Source: Lachnospiraceae bacterium
Lineage (GTDB): Bacteria; Bacillota; Clostridia; Lachnospirales; Lachnospiraceae
DNA: 64,000 nt
Direction: 5' to 3'
Assembly (NCBI GenBank): GCA_014804445.1
Contig: JAAUZU010000008.1
Coordinates: 135,155-199,154 of the forward strand
This document shows, in pieces, positions 9,482 through 18,683 of this stretch. Numbering within the stretch: position 1 is the first letter of the stretch; each line of letters begins with the position of its first letter. Below the pieces are notes generated by a model that did no database searches, was not told the DNA's origin, and saw only the letters and a list, made by a program, of their open reading frames with translations. Made by a program: the position numbers and the translations under genes.

Positions 9482-10528
9482 ATGAAAAGATTTTTTATAG
9501 AATTTTTTGCAGTTGTATTCTTTCTCCTGATTCTGATAGGTGGATTTGACTTGGTAATTGACCCGCTTTATCATTATCATGCCCCGGTGGGCGGAACTGC
9601 GCCGTATTTGTTCAATCAGGTATACCAGATGCCGGGCGTGGCATCGCACTTTCAATATGATTCCGCCATTGTCGGTACAAGTATGACGGAGAATTTTCGG
9701 GTTTCCTGGTTTGAGGAAATGGGGCTGCATGCCGTGAAATTATCCTATTCAGGCGCCCGCAGCCTGGACATCAGAACTGTTCTGGATAAGGTGTATGAAA
9801 GCGGGAATGAAGTAAAGTATATTTTAATGGATGTAAATGATTACCAACTGACTTCGGATGCGAGCCAAAGATATGTGGAGCAGCCTGCCTATCTGTATCG
9901 AAATGTATGGTGGGATGATACGGAATATTTGTGGAACAACGATGTGTTCTGGATGTCCGTAGGAAGGGTGCTGGAGAAACTGACGAACAACCAGCCAAAG
10001 CTGGATGATGCGTATACATGGGAGGAACCGGAACTTTTCTCGGCGGAAATCGTAAAGGAGGACTGCAGGGAATATGTGGAAAGCCTGCGGGAAACGCAGG
10101 AGGTGTATGACTGGCAGGAAGAGTATGCGAATTGTGAGAACAACCTCAATAACATCATTCCGGTGATAGAGGCGCATCCGGAAACAGAGTTTGTTATCTT
10201 TTATCCGCCGTACAGCATCTTGTACTGGGAAGAGCAGGTATTAAAAGGACGTGCAGAGGGAATTCTCAAAATATATGAATATTCCATGAACAGGCTGCTA
10301 AAGTATGAAAATGTAAGAATATTTGCCTTTCAGGATGAAGAAGAGATTATTACGAATCTAGACAATTATCGTGATGTCTGCCATCACACACCGCAGGTAA
10401 ACCGATATATTTTTGATTCCGTTATGAGCGGCAATAAAGAAATTACGATGGAAAACATAGATGCCTATTTTGAAGGCATGAGACGAATGGTCAGCGAATA
10501 TCCGTATGAAGTAAACTGGATTGACTGA
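9482..10528 (+). CDS. Membrane-anchored SGNH/AlgX-like partner of the MBOAT protein
   Basis: A 348-residue protein with one N-terminal membrane anchor (residues 4-26), then an extracytoplasmic domain. AIVGTSMTENF near residue 62-72 resembles SGNH block I with Ser67 as candidate nucleophile, and LMDVNDYQL could belong to block III. Proteins with this layout commonly sit after MBOAT genes and complete acyl transfer outside the cell. The AGGAGGATACAGGC site gives a clear start. Sequence divergence from AlgJ/AlgX is high, so the family name is tentative; the pairing with the MBOAT gene is the stronger evidence. Confidence 0.7.
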   Translation: MKRFFIEFFAVVFFLLILIGGFDLVIDPLYHYHAPVGGTAPYLFNQVYQMPGVASHFQYDSAIVGTSMTENFRVSWFEEMGLHAVKLSYSGARSLDIRTVLDKVYESGNEVKYILMDVNDYQLTSDASQRYVEQPAYLYRNVWWDDTEYLWNNDVFWMSVGRVLEKLTNNQPKLDDAYTWEEPELFSAEIVKEDCREYVESLRETQEVYDWQEEYANCENNLNNIIPVIEAHPETEFVIFYPPYSILYWEEQVLKGRAEGILKIYEYSMNRLLKYENVRIFAFQDEEEIITNLDNYRDVCHHTPQVNRYIFDSVMSGNKEITMENIDAYFEGMRRMVSEYPYEVNWID

Positions 10529-10535
10529 AAAAGAG

Positions 10536-10564
10536 ATGACTTTTCCCCAAGATAATGCTATAAT
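10536..10564 (+). promoter_or_regulatory. Promoter for the 4,6-dehydratase gene
   Basis: ATGACT, 17 bp, TATAAT with an extended -10 TG. AAGATAATGCTATAAT is identical to the site at 12809-12837. Confidence 0.7.
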
Positions 10565-10625
10565 CAACTTCATTGGATACACTGTAACAGTAAAAACAGA
10601 TGAAAAGAAAGGTACGGTCATAAAC

Positions 10626-11618
10626 ATGTTAAACGACAAAGCAATACTGGTCACCGGAGGCACAGGCACATTCGGCAAGGCATTTACGCGATACGTATTA
10701 GAACATTATAACCCGAAAAAAATCATCATCTATTCCCGCGATGAGTTCAAGCAGTTTATTATGCAGAATGAGTTCAAGCCTTATGCAGACAAGCTCCGCT
10801 TTTTTATTGGTGACGTCAGGGACAGGGAGAGGCTGACAAGGGCGCTTGACGGCGTTGACTATGTGATCCATGCGGCGGCCTTAAAGCAGGTGCCGGCATG
10901 TGAATACAATCCGGCTGAGGCGATTAAAACCAATGTCAACGGCGCGCAGAACGTAATTGACGCCTGTCTGGATACCAATGTAAAGAAAGTGGTTGCGCTT
11001 TCTACCGATAAGGCAGTAAATCCGGTCAATCTGTATGGCGGAACCAAACTGGTTTCGGATAAGCTTTTTATTGCAGCTAATGCATATGCGGGCGCAAGGG
11101 ACATCAGTTTTTCCATCGTGCGTTACGGCAATGTGGCAGGCAGTCGGGGCTCAGTCATTCCATTTTTTGATTCTATTTTAAAAAACGGCGGTACGGAGCT
11201 TCCCGTCACGGACTATCGCATGACCCGTTTCTGGATCAGCCTGCAGCAGGGCGTGGAACTGGTCATTAAGGCTCTGGAGGAGGCAAAGGGCGGAGAGACC
11301 TTTATCTCCAAGATTCCTTCCTTCAAGATAACGGATTTGGCGGAGGCGATGGCGCCCGGCATGGCGACGAAAGAGGTCGGAATCCGCGAGGGCGAGAAGC
11401 TGCATGAAATCATGGTGACGGTGGAGGATGCGCCGAACACCTATGAATATGACAAGCATTTTATTATTTACCCGCAGATGGTATGGAGCGAGCATAAGCG
11501 GGCGGTGCCGACCGGTAAAAAGGTTCCCGAGGGATTTTCCTATAGCTCAGGAAATAACAGCGAGTGGCTTTCCGTGGAGCAGATAAGGGAGCTGCTTTCC
11601 GCGATGAAAGAGGAATAG
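10626..11618 (+). CDS. pseB: UDP-N-acetylglucosamine 4,6-dehydratase (inverting), FlaA1/PseB-like
   Basis: The track starts at 10521, but the native start is the ATG at 10626, downstream of its own promoter, giving a 330-residue protein. The Rossmann motif GGTGTFG lies at residues 10-16. STDKAVNPVNLYGGTK holds the Asp-Lys...Tyr spacing of the inverting dehydratase FlaA1. The family converts UDP-GlcNAc to a UDP-2-acetamido-4-keto-6-deoxy-L-hexose, which leads to pseudaminic acid or N-acetyl-L-fucosamine-type sugars. No PseC, PseG or PseI is in the window, so the symbol describes homology rather than pathway. An N-acetyl-fucosamine-type product is equally possible. Confidence 0.87.
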   Translation: MLNDKAILVTGGTGTFGKAFTRYVLEHYNPKKIIIYSRDEFKQFIMQNEFKPYADKLRFFIGDVRDRERLTRALDGVDYVIHAAALKQVPACEYNPAEAIKTNVNGAQNVIDACLDTNVKKVVALSTDKAVNPVNLYGGTKLVSDKLFIAANAYAGARDISFSIVRYGNVAGSRGSVIPFFDSILKNGGTELPVTDYRMTRFWISLQQGVELVIKALEEAKGGETFISKIPSFKITDLAEAMAPGMATKEVGIREGEKLHEIMVTVEDAPNTYEYDKHFIIYPQMVWSEHKRAVPTGKKVPEGFSYSSGNNSEWLSVEQIRELLSAMKEE

Positions 11619-11688
11619 AGGCGAATATACCAAAAAATTTCTACTCTTGCATAGTAAAATATATTTTTAACGAAAAATTGTGATAAAA

Positions 11689-11793
11689 TGTCGAAAAATA
11701 AAATCGACAGGCTGAACAGCATAAATTTTGGAAAGATGAGACAGCAGCTTGCAGGAAGCGAAGCGTTTCCGTCATTTCTGAAATTATGCTGTT
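11689..11793 (+). promoter_or_regulatory. Structured 5' leader with nested hairpins
   Basis: The 223-bp gap holds TGTCGA-N9-TCGACA (11689-11709). A larger stem follows, AACAGCATAA (11715-11724) with TTATGCTGTT (11784-11793), and it encloses GGAAGCG...CGTTTCC. No match to a known riboswitch was recognised. No coding function is evident. Confidence 0.4.
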
Positions 11794-11841
11794 TTATTTT
11801 GCCTGCTATGCGTAATGCATTGCATAAGAGGAGGAGTTTAT

Positions 11842-12828
11842 ATGTTGTACTCATTGCTGAATTCAAATACAGACTATTATGTGAACCTGCATGGGGAGCA
11901 GGTGATTACACACGCCGAGAAAAGTGTCTGGAAGGGAACGGACTGCATTTGGCAGGAGGAACCGGTGTCAGCAGGGATTATGCAGCGGATTGCCGCCACG
12001 GATATCCAAAACGAGAGGCTGTTTATAGATTTCGGAGGCGTTTTGCAGCAGCAGAGCGATGGGGAAAAAGAGATACAGGAGACCCTGGAGCTTTTGCACA
12101 GAAGGAAGAACACGGTTTATCTGATGAACATTGTGGAAGAAGCCGGAATTCGTCTGGAGAAGGGGCTTGAGAAAAAAGGAATTGTCATGCAGAGAGAGCA
12201 GGCAGAGGGCGGCGGATGGTTTTGTGAAGTGTCGCCGTCTAATAGTGCGCGGGACATCCGTCAGGCGGCATTGTGCGAGAAGGCAATCCATGATATCCAT
12301 ATGGACAATCTGCTGATTTTGATGGAGGAGAGTCCGAAGGGGAAGACCTTTCAAATAGACAGGCTTTTGCAGGATGGAGAAAACTGCCTCTATTACTTTT
12401 TTTACAGGCTTGCCATGCGGCTGATAGAGAAGGGAATGGTGGAACCTTTTGGAAAAAACAGGGATAAACTCTGCTTTGTGCCGGACAATCCGCCTGCCGT
12501 ACCGATTGCAAAAGCATTGGCAGTATTCCTCGGTACTGAGGTGCAGTGTGAGGAAGCACAGAATGGCAGGTTTCGGCCGGATATGGAGTATATCATTGTG
12601 CGGGATGTGTTTCACATGTCCTGCGAGCTGGACAGGCTGAGCACGGCGATTTCCATGAGCGGCGGACTGGTGAAAGGCGTCGCCTGTCTGGTGGATATCT
12701 ATACCGGCGTGGGTAACAGAAAGAACCGGGTCAGCCTTCACACCATTGATTTGGAGCGGGGAATCAGCTATAGAATAAGGCAAAAACGGGAAAACTTAGG
12801 GCAAAAGGATGACTTTTGGAAAAGATAA
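11842..12828 (+). CDS. Unknown protein with phosphoribosyltransferase-like C-terminal half
   Basis: Start taken at the ATG at 11842, which has AGAGGAGGAGTT right before it, rather than the track's 11815. The 328-residue product is soluble. The last third (VPDNPPAVPIAKALAVFLG, then EYIIVRDVFHMSCELDRLST and KGVACLVDIYTG) has the strand-loop-helix rhythm of a type I phosphoribosyltransferase. The usual acidic PRPP motif (VVDDVxxTG) is altered to IIVRDVFHMS. The N-terminal half (LFIDFGGVLQ, NTVYLMNIVEEAG) looks alpha/beta, vaguely STAS-like. Catalysis is therefore uncertain. It lies between two sugar-nucleotide genes, and a promoter for the next gene is embedded in its 3' end. Confidence 0.6.
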   Translation: MLYSLLNSNTDYYVNLHGEQVITHAEKSVWKGTDCIWQEEPVSAGIMQRIAATDIQNERLFIDFGGVLQQQSDGEKEIQETLELLHRRKNTVYLMNIVEEAGIRLEKGLEKKGIVMQREQAEGGGWFCEVSPSNSARDIRQAALCEKAIHDIHMDNLLILMEESPKGKTFQIDRLLQDGENCLYYFFYRLAMRLIEKGMVEPFGKNRDKLCFVPDNPPAVPIAKALAVFLGTEVQCEEAQNGRFRPDMEYIIVRDVFHMSCELDRLSTAISMSGGLVKGVACLVDIYTGVGNRKNRVSLHTIDLERGISYRIRQKRENLGQKDDFWKR

Positions 12829-12837
12829 TGCTATAAT
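12809..12837 (+). promoter_or_regulatory. Promoter for fkp, overlapping the preceding stop codon
   Basis: ATGACT, 17 bp, TATAAT with extended -10. The -35 box and most of the spacer lie inside the last codons of the upstream gene. Confidence 0.65.
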
Positions 12838-12872
12838 TGCTGTAATTAGGCTTCTAAGAAAAGGAGAGGGCG

Positions 12873-15854
12873 ATGCAGCAGTTATTTTTACAACAGAGTT
12901 ATCAGGATTGTTGGGAAATATATGAAAAGAGTCTGCAGAATGGCTCGTGTATCAGGTGGGATTATGTGGTTTTAACCGCATCCAACGAGGCGCAGGCCGA
13001 GAGTTACCGGACGCAGATAGAGTACCGCAGCATGTCGGGGTATCTGCCTGAGAACACGAAATACGTGGTATTGGCTGACCCGGATGGAAAGCGGGTGGGA
13101 AGCGGCGGCGCCACGTTAAATGTGCTGCGCTATCTGGCTGAGGATGGGTGCGGCAGCTTTTCAGGCAAGCGGATTCTGGTGATACATTCCGGCGGGGACA
13201 GCAAGCGGATTCCCCAGTACAGTATATGCGGCAAAATTTTTTCCCCGGTTCCCAGAGAACTGCCGGATGGCAGGAATTCCACGCTGTTTGATGAATTTAT
13301 GATTAGTATGGCGGGCGTTGCCGGCAGGCTCAAGGAGGGTATGCTGGTGCTTTCCGGAGACGTGCTGCTGTTGTTCAATCCTCTCCAGATTGATTTTACC
13401 TTTTCGGGGGCGGCTGCGCTCTCCATCAAGGAGCCGGTTTCTCTTGGGACAAGGCATGGCGTTTTCTTGAACGACGGTTCCGACTATGTGGGAAGATTTC
13501 TGCACAAACAGACAGAGGAAGTGCTTACAGAATATGGCGCGGTCAACGACAGGGGCTGCGTGGATTTGGACACGGGAGCGGTCGCGCTGGATGTAAAGCT
13601 GATGGAAGCGTTATATGGTCTTATCAGCACGGACGGCAGGGTGGATGAGGAAAAATTTGCCTGTTTTGTCAATGAAAAGGCGCGTATCAGTTTTTACGGC
13701 GATTTTCTCTATCCGATTGCAAAAGAGGCGGATAGGGAATCCTATATGAAAGAGGCGGGAGACGGCCCTGTGTGCGAGGAGCTTCTTTCCTGCAGACGGG
13801 CAATCTGGGATGCCATTTCAGGTTTTTCCATGCGGCTGCTCAGTCTGACGCCGGCGGAGTTTATCCATTTCGGCACCACGAAGGAACTGCGGGAGCTTAT
13901 GACAAAGGGCGTGGAGGAGTACGCCTTTTTGGGCTGGAAAAAAACGGTGGGAACAGGGTTCGAGCAGGGGGGACTGGCGGTCTACAATTCCCTCATCGGA
14001 CAGGGTATATTTGTAGATGACAAGGTGTATATAGAAAACTCCGTGCTGAAATCCGGTATGCGGATTGGACGGGGCAGCATTATCAGCAATATCCGGTATG
14101 CCGGAGAGGAAAAACCGGTGATTCCCGCCGGTGTGGTATTGTCGGGCGCACGTCTGCTGGACGGACGTTTTACGGTTCGTATTTATGGTGTGGAGGACAA
14201 CCCGAAGGATAAAATCGGAGAAATGATGAGCGGCAATATCCTGACTCTTTTGGGGGAGGATATTACATTGTGGGAGGCTCCCATTTACCCTGTCTGTGAG
14301 GAAAGGGACGAGGCTGTGCAGGCGGCGCTTATCACATACCGTATGATGAAGGGAATTGCCTCGGTTGAGGAAAAAGAGTGGTGGCTTGCGCAGGAGAAAA
14401 TCAGCCTGAGCCGGAGCTTTGCGCAGGCGGACGTCCGTTATGCTGTTACCGGTGTTTTAGAACTTGCGGAGCAGATTGCGGTTTACCGCGCTATCTTGCT
14501 GCTGGCGCAGCAATTGCCGTGGCAGGCTGCCATGGAGGTATTTGGTAAGCGGGGCATGAACGAAGAGCAGGAGAAGCAGATGCTTGCGATGGCGGGTACG
14601 GTGGAGTTCGGCACATCTGTCCGGATTTACAACGCGCTTGCAGGCGAAGCAAAGCGGCGCGGGCGTTCTTATGAGAACTATGAAAAAATGTGTTTTGCGG
14701 CAATCCGCAACGCTGTGTATGAAAATAATGGCGTCCACTGTCAGGAAATGCTGCAGTTTCAGAAGGATGAGGCGCATGTGGAGTTTCCGGTCCGTGTCAA
14801 CTGGGCGGGAGGATGGACGGACACACCGCCCCATTGTCTGGAAAAAGGCGGCACAGTGGTCAATGCTGCCATCAAGGTAAACGGCGTGCTGCCGGTACAG
14901 GTTACGGTGCGGAAAATAGAGGCATTAAAGATAGAGGTGGCAAGCGAGGATATTGGTGCGTTTGGGGAATTGTGTTCGCTGGAAGAAATTTACGACTGCA
15001 GCAATCCCTACGATGCCTTTGCCCTGCATAAGGCGGCTCTGCTTGCCTGCGGCGTGGTGCCGGAGGTCTTGCCCGAGGGAGAAGGTCTTACCCTTCAGGA
15101 TGTTTTAAAGAAGCTGGGCGGCGGACTTTTCCTTTCCACGCAGGTTGTGGGGATTCCAAAGGGATCAGGACTGGGCACCAGCAGCATACTGGCGGCGGCA
15201 TGTATCAAAGCTATCTATGAGGTGATGGGCGTATCTGCTGCGGACGAAGAGCTGTACAGGCTTGTGCTCTATATGGAACAGCTTATGAGCACGGGAGGCG
15301 GCTGGCAGGATCAGGTCGGCGGACTGTGCGGCGGTATCAAGTTTATCACCACCACGCCCGGGCTTACACAGGATATCCGGGTGCGCAAGGTAGAGATAAG
15401 CGAGACGGCGGCAGCGGAGCTGCAGGAGCGTTTTGCACTGATTTATACGGGTCAGCGGCGACTGGCGCGCAACTTGCTCAGGGATGTGATGAGCAGTTAT
15501 ATCGGCGGACGGCGAGAGACTGTGGAGGCGCTGTATTTTATGCACAAGATGGCGGCGCTTATGCGCTTTGAGCTGGAGAGAGGCGATATTGACGAGGTGG
15601 CAAAGCTCTTGAACCGGCACTGGGAGCTGTCAAAACAGCTCGACGACGGCTGCACCAACACTTGTATTGAGCAGATATTCAGGGCTTGTGAGGATTTGAT
15701 AGCCGGCAGATTTATTGCGGGAGCCGGCGGCGGTGGCTTTTTGCAGGTGATTTTAAAACGGAATGTGACGAAACAGCAGCTTCGCGAGCGGTTGAGAGAG
15801 GTATTTCAGGACAGCGGCGTGGATGTTTGGGACAGTGAGTTTGTGTGGGAATGA
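12873..15854 (+). CDS. fkp: Bifunctional L-fucokinase / L-fucose-1-phosphate guanylyltransferase
   Basis: A 993-residue fusion, close in size to Bacteroides Fkp. The N-terminal half resembles the fucose-1-phosphate guanylyltransferase family (ADPDGKRVGSGGATLNVL near residues 68-85; HSGGDSKRIPQYS). The C-terminal half is a GHMP kinase: VNWAGGWTDTPPH near residue 642, the ATP loop GIPKGSGLGTSSILAA near 760-775, and GAGGGGFLQVI near 950. Together they make GDP-L-fucose from free L-fucose by salvage, with no need for Gmd/Fcl. This implies fucose in the surface polymer. The ATG at 12873 has AGGAGAGGGCG upstream. It ends as ATGA with the next gene. Confidence 0.9.
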   Translation: MQQLFLQQSYQDCWEIYEKSLQNGSCIRWDYVVLTASNEAQAESYRTQIEYRSMSGYLPENTKYVVLADPDGKRVGSGGATLNVLRYLAEDGCGSFSGKRILVIHSGGDSKRIPQYSICGKIFSPVPRELPDGRNSTLFDEFMISMAGVAGRLKEGMLVLSGDVLLLFNPLQIDFTFSGAAALSIKEPVSLGTRHGVFLNDGSDYVGRFLHKQTEEVLTEYGAVNDRGCVDLDTGAVALDVKLMEALYGLISTDGRVDEEKFACFVNEKARISFYGDFLYPIAKEADRESYMKEAGDGPVCEELLSCRRAIWDAISGFSMRLLSLTPAEFIHFGTTKELRELMTKGVEEYAFLGWKKTVGTGFEQGGLAVYNSLIGQGIFVDDKVYIENSVLKSGMRIGRGSIISNIRYAGEEKPVIPAGVVLSGARLLDGRFTVRIYGVEDNPKDKIGEMMSGNILTLLGEDITLWEAPIYPVCEERDEAVQAALITYRMMKGIASVEEKEWWLAQEKISLSRSFAQADVRYAVTGVLELAEQIAVYRAILLLAQQLPWQAAMEVFGKRGMNEEQEKQMLAMAGTVEFGTSVRIYNALAGEAKRRGRSYENYEKMCFAAIRNAVYENNGVHCQEMLQFQKDEAHVEFPVRVNWAGGWTDTPPHCLEKGGTVVNAAIKVNGVLPVQVTVRKIEALKIEVASEDIGAFGELCSLEEIYDCSNPYDAFALHKAALLACGVVPEVLPEGEGLTLQDVLKKLGGGLFLSTQVVGIPKGSGLGTSSILAAACIKAIYEVMGVSAADEELYRLVLYMEQLMSTGGGWQDQVGGLCGGIKFITTTPGLTQDIRVRKVEISETAAAELQERFALIYTGQRRLARNLLRDVMSSYIGGRRETVEALYFMHKMAALMRFELERGDIDEVAKLLNRHWELSKQLDDGCTNTCIEQIFRACEDLIAGRFIAGAGGGGFLQVILKRNVTKQQLRERLREVFQDSGVDVWDSEFVWE

Positions 15855-16411
15855 GGATTCAGATGGACAGATACGAAGACGAAAATATCTACCTCCGCCT
15901 TATGACGGACGAGGACACGGAGGACATTATCCGCTGGCGGAACAGCGACGCAGTGCGAAAAAGGTTTATCTATCAGGCGCTTTTTACAAGGCAGTCCCAT
16001 GAAAAATGGGTGGAAACCATGGTGCGCACCGGCAAGGTGGTGCAGATGATCATCTGTGAAAAAAAAGGAGATAAGAAGGTCGGTTCCGTGTATATCAGGG
16101 ATATCGATGCAGTACACCATAAAGGAGAATACGGTATCTTTATTGGTGAGGCAGAAGCCAGGGGAAAGGGATACGGAACGGCGGCAGCGCGTTTGATGAA
16201 GCGGTATGCTTTTTCAGAGCTGCATCTGCATCGCCTGTTTCTGCGGGTGTTTGCGGACAATGCGCAGGCGATTGCAAGCTATGAAAAAGCCGGCTTTGTA
16301 AGGGAAGCATATCTTAGGGACGATGTGTGCATAGACGGGCAGTTTCGGGATATCGTACTGATGGCTGTGCTCGCGGAAACAGATACAAAAGAAAACAAAC
16401 AGAAGTCTTGA
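15851..16411 (+). CDS. GNAT-family N-acetyltransferase, probably acting on an amino sugar
   Basis: A 186-residue RimJ/PseH-like GNAT. ENIYLRLMTDEDTEDIIRWR is the typical opening, and GIFIGEAEARGKGYGTAAAR near residue 100 is the acetyl-CoA pyrophosphate loop (Q/RxxGxG/A). I start it at the ATG overlapping the fkp stop (ATGA). An ATG at 15863, with GAGG six bases upstream, is an equally good start. It sits directly before the WecE-type aminotransferase, so the likely role is acetylating the 4-amino-6-deoxy sugar nucleotide that enzyme makes. Ribosomal-protein acetylation is the alternative. Confidence 0.8.
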   Translation: MRIQMDRYEDENIYLRLMTDEDTEDIIRWRNSDAVRKRFIYQALFTRQSHEKWVETMVRTGKVVQMIICEKKGDKKVGSVYIRDIDAVHHKGEYGIFIGEAEARGKGYGTAAARLMKRYAFSELHLHRLFLRVFADNAQAIASYEKAGFVREAYLRDDVCIDGQFRDIVLMAVLAETDTKENKQKS

Positions 16412-16431
16412 AAAGACAGAAAAGAGGAGCT

Positions 16432-17568
16432 ATGAAATTTAATTTTAACGTACCACCCTATACGGGAAAAGAAGCAGAGTATATCGCGCAGGCTGTGCAA
16501 AACCAGAAAATCTGCGGCGACGGTGAGTTTACAAAAAAGTGCAATAAGTGGATAGAAGAGAAGACAGGAACGAAGAAGTGCCTGCTGACCACTTCCTGCA
16601 CCCATGCAACGGAGCTTGCGGCTCTGCTTTTAGATATCAAGCCCGGGGACGAGGTCATTATGCCGTCCTACACCTTTGTGTCCACGGCGGACGCTTTTGT
16701 GCTGCGGGGAGCGGTGCCGGTGTTTGTGGACATCAGACCGGATACCATGAACATCGACGAAAAATTGATTGAGGACGCCATAACGGACAAGACGAAGGCG
16801 ATTGTACCGGTGCACTATGCAGGCGTGTCTTGCGAGATGGACACGATTATGGACATTGCGGAAAGGCATAATCTGTATGTGGTGGAGGATGCTGCACAGG
16901 GCATTATGTCTTCTTACAAGGGACAGGCGCTTGGCACTTTTGGAGAGTTTGGCTGCTTTTCCTTCCATGAAACCAAAAATTACAGCATGGGCGAGGGCGG
17001 CGCACTGCTGATTCGGGATGATGCGTTCGTTGAAAGGGCGGAGATTATAAGGGAAAAGGGAACGAACCGCTCCCAATACTACAGGGGACAGGTTGACAAA
17101 TACAGATGGGTGGATTTTGGCTCGTCCTATCTGCCCAGCGATATGAACGCGGCTTATCTGTATGCCCAGCTTGAGGTGGCGGAAGCAATTAATGACGCGC
17201 GGCTTGCCGTGTGGAACCGCTATTATGAAAATCTGACGCCTCTTGCGGAGAGTGGCAGAATTGAACTGCCCGTGGTGCCGGAGGGATGTGTTCACAATGC
17301 GCACATGTTCTATATCAAGGCGGCGGATATGGAAGAACGGACAGCCTTGATAAACTTTTTGAAGGAGAATGATATTTTATCCGTATTCCATTATATTCCG
17401 CTTCACACAGCGCCTGCCGGACAGAAATTCGGGCGCTTCCATGGGGAAGACAGGTTTACAACAAGGGAAAGCGAGCGCCTGCTGCGTCTTCCCATGTACT
17501 ATAAGCTGACGCCGGATGATGCGGATTATATCAGCGGCAAGGTGAAAGAGTTTTACGGCAGCAGGTAG
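16432..17568 (+). CDS. wecE: dTDP-4-amino-4,6-dideoxygalactose transaminase (WecE-like)
   Basis: Start set at ATG 16432 with GAGGAGCT upstream; the track begins earlier at 16327. The 378-residue PLP enzyme has PSYTFVSTADAFVLRGAVPVF, DAAQG (PLP-binding Asp region) and SFHETKNYSMGEGGAL with the Schiff-base Lys near residue 182. The whole sequence reads like E. coli WecE/RffA. That enzyme aminates dTDP-4-keto-6-deoxyglucose with glutamate to give dTDP-Fuc4N. RmlA and RmlB in this window supply the substrate, and the upstream GNAT would give dTDP-Fuc4NAc. Assignment within the DegT/DnrJ/EryC1 family is good; the exact sugar is inferred. Confidence 0.88.
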   Translation: MKFNFNVPPYTGKEAEYIAQAVQNQKICGDGEFTKKCNKWIEEKTGTKKCLLTTSCTHATELAALLLDIKPGDEVIMPSYTFVSTADAFVLRGAVPVFVDIRPDTMNIDEKLIEDAITDKTKAIVPVHYAGVSCEMDTIMDIAERHNLYVVEDAAQGIMSSYKGQALGTFGEFGCFSFHETKNYSMGEGGALLIRDDAFVERAEIIREKGTNRSQYYRGQVDKYRWVDFGSSYLPSDMNAAYLYAQLEVAEAINDARLAVWNRYYENLTPLAESGRIELPVVPEGCVHNAHMFYIKAADMEERTALINFLKENDILSVFHYIPLHTAPAGQKFGRFHGEDRFTTRESERLLRLPMYYKLTPDDADYISGKVKEFYGSR

Positions 17569-17609
17569 CAGCGCTGTATGTAATCTGCCGCTTTGTATGG
17601 AGGATAAAA

Positions 17610-18668
17610 ATGCTGGTTTTGCAAATCGGAATATTACTGCTTTTTATGGCTGCGGTTCCGTTGGGAATCGGCGCAGGTATCGCATCTTTTGTGGATGGAC
17701 AGAAAAATAATGCAGGTTTTATGTGGATGGCGGGCTATTTGGTTTTGCTCGCTGTCTTTCAGTTTGTGTCAGTGCCCATGGTGATAAAAGGAGCGAGATT
17801 TTCCACACTGGTGCTGTGGTTCGCAGTACTTTGTATTCTTTTATCTGTGGCAGGAATTGCTCTTAGGCTGCAATATATGCGCAGGCATCCGGCTTTGCGG
17901 CCGGTAAAGGAAAGAAGCGGAAAAAGAGAAATCATACTCTGGGCAGTATTTGGCGCACTGCTGCTTTTGCAGTTATTCATGGCGGGCCGTCTTACCTTTG
18001 CCGACGGGGATGACTCCTATTTTGTAACGGTTTCCACCATTGCGGACGGCACGGACACCATGTATTTTTATCTGCCCTACACAGGCGGCACCACCAGTCT
18101 GGATATGCGGCATGCACTTGCACCATTTCCCCTGTATATTGCTTTTCTGGCGAGGGTGACGGGGCTTCATACCGCGACGGTAGCGCATGTCGCGCTGCCC
18201 ATGGTTTTGATTCCGCTGACGTATTGTATCTATGGATTAATCGGGAGCCGGCTGCTGAAAGGAAGGAGCAGGCAGCTTCCCGTTTTTATGATTTTTACGG
18301 CGATTTTGATTTTGTGGAGTAATTATTCCCTGTACACGGCGGAAACTTTTTTGATGACAAGAACCCGGCAGGGAAAGGCGGCGCTGGGCAATATTGTAGT
18401 GCCTGCGTTTTTCTTTCTGGTATATCTGACCGGTGAGCGCCTTGCAGAAAATAAAAAGGTGGAAAAGAGTCTTTGGATGCTTTTGTTCTGCCTGACGACT
18501 TTTTCCTGTCTGTGCAGTACCTTCGGCGGTTTTTTGACAGCGGTGCTGTTCGGCGCTTTTGGGCTGTGTGCGCTGCTCACCTATAAGAGGTGGCGGCTTT
18601 TACTTCCTCTTGTGTTCTGCCTGCTGCCGGCGGCAGTCTATATGGGCATGTATATGATACTGAAATAA
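17610..18668 (+). CDS. Polytopic membrane protein, DUF6077-like
   Basis: A 352-residue protein with about nine hydrophobic segments. A short loop, GRLTFADGDDSYFVTVSTIADG, holds clustered acidic residues (FADGDDS near residue 130) that could be a GT-C-type active site. I tentatively associate it with the DUF6077 membrane family of Clostridia; that is recall, not a search. The next gene starts 15 bp later with its own AGGAGG site. The two together have the shape of one GT-C protein divided into two chains. Confidence 0.55.
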   Translation: MLVLQIGILLLFMAAVPLGIGAGIASFVDGQKNNAGFMWMAGYLVLLAVFQFVSVPMVIKGARFSTLVLWFAVLCILLSVAGIALRLQYMRRHPALRPVKERSGKREIILWAVFGALLLLQLFMAGRLTFADGDDSYFVTVSTIADGTDTMYFYLPYTGGTTSLDMRHALAPFPLYIAFLARVTGLHTATVAHVALPMVLIPLTYCIYGLIGSRLLKGRSRQLPVFMIFTAILILWSNYSLYTAETFLMTRTRQGKAALGNIVVPAFFFLVYLTGERLAENKKVEKSLWMLLFCLTTFSCLCSTFGGFLTAVLFGAFGLCALLTYKRWRLLLPLVFCLLPAAVYMGMYMILK

Positions 18669-18683
18669 TGGTAGGAGGCTTGC

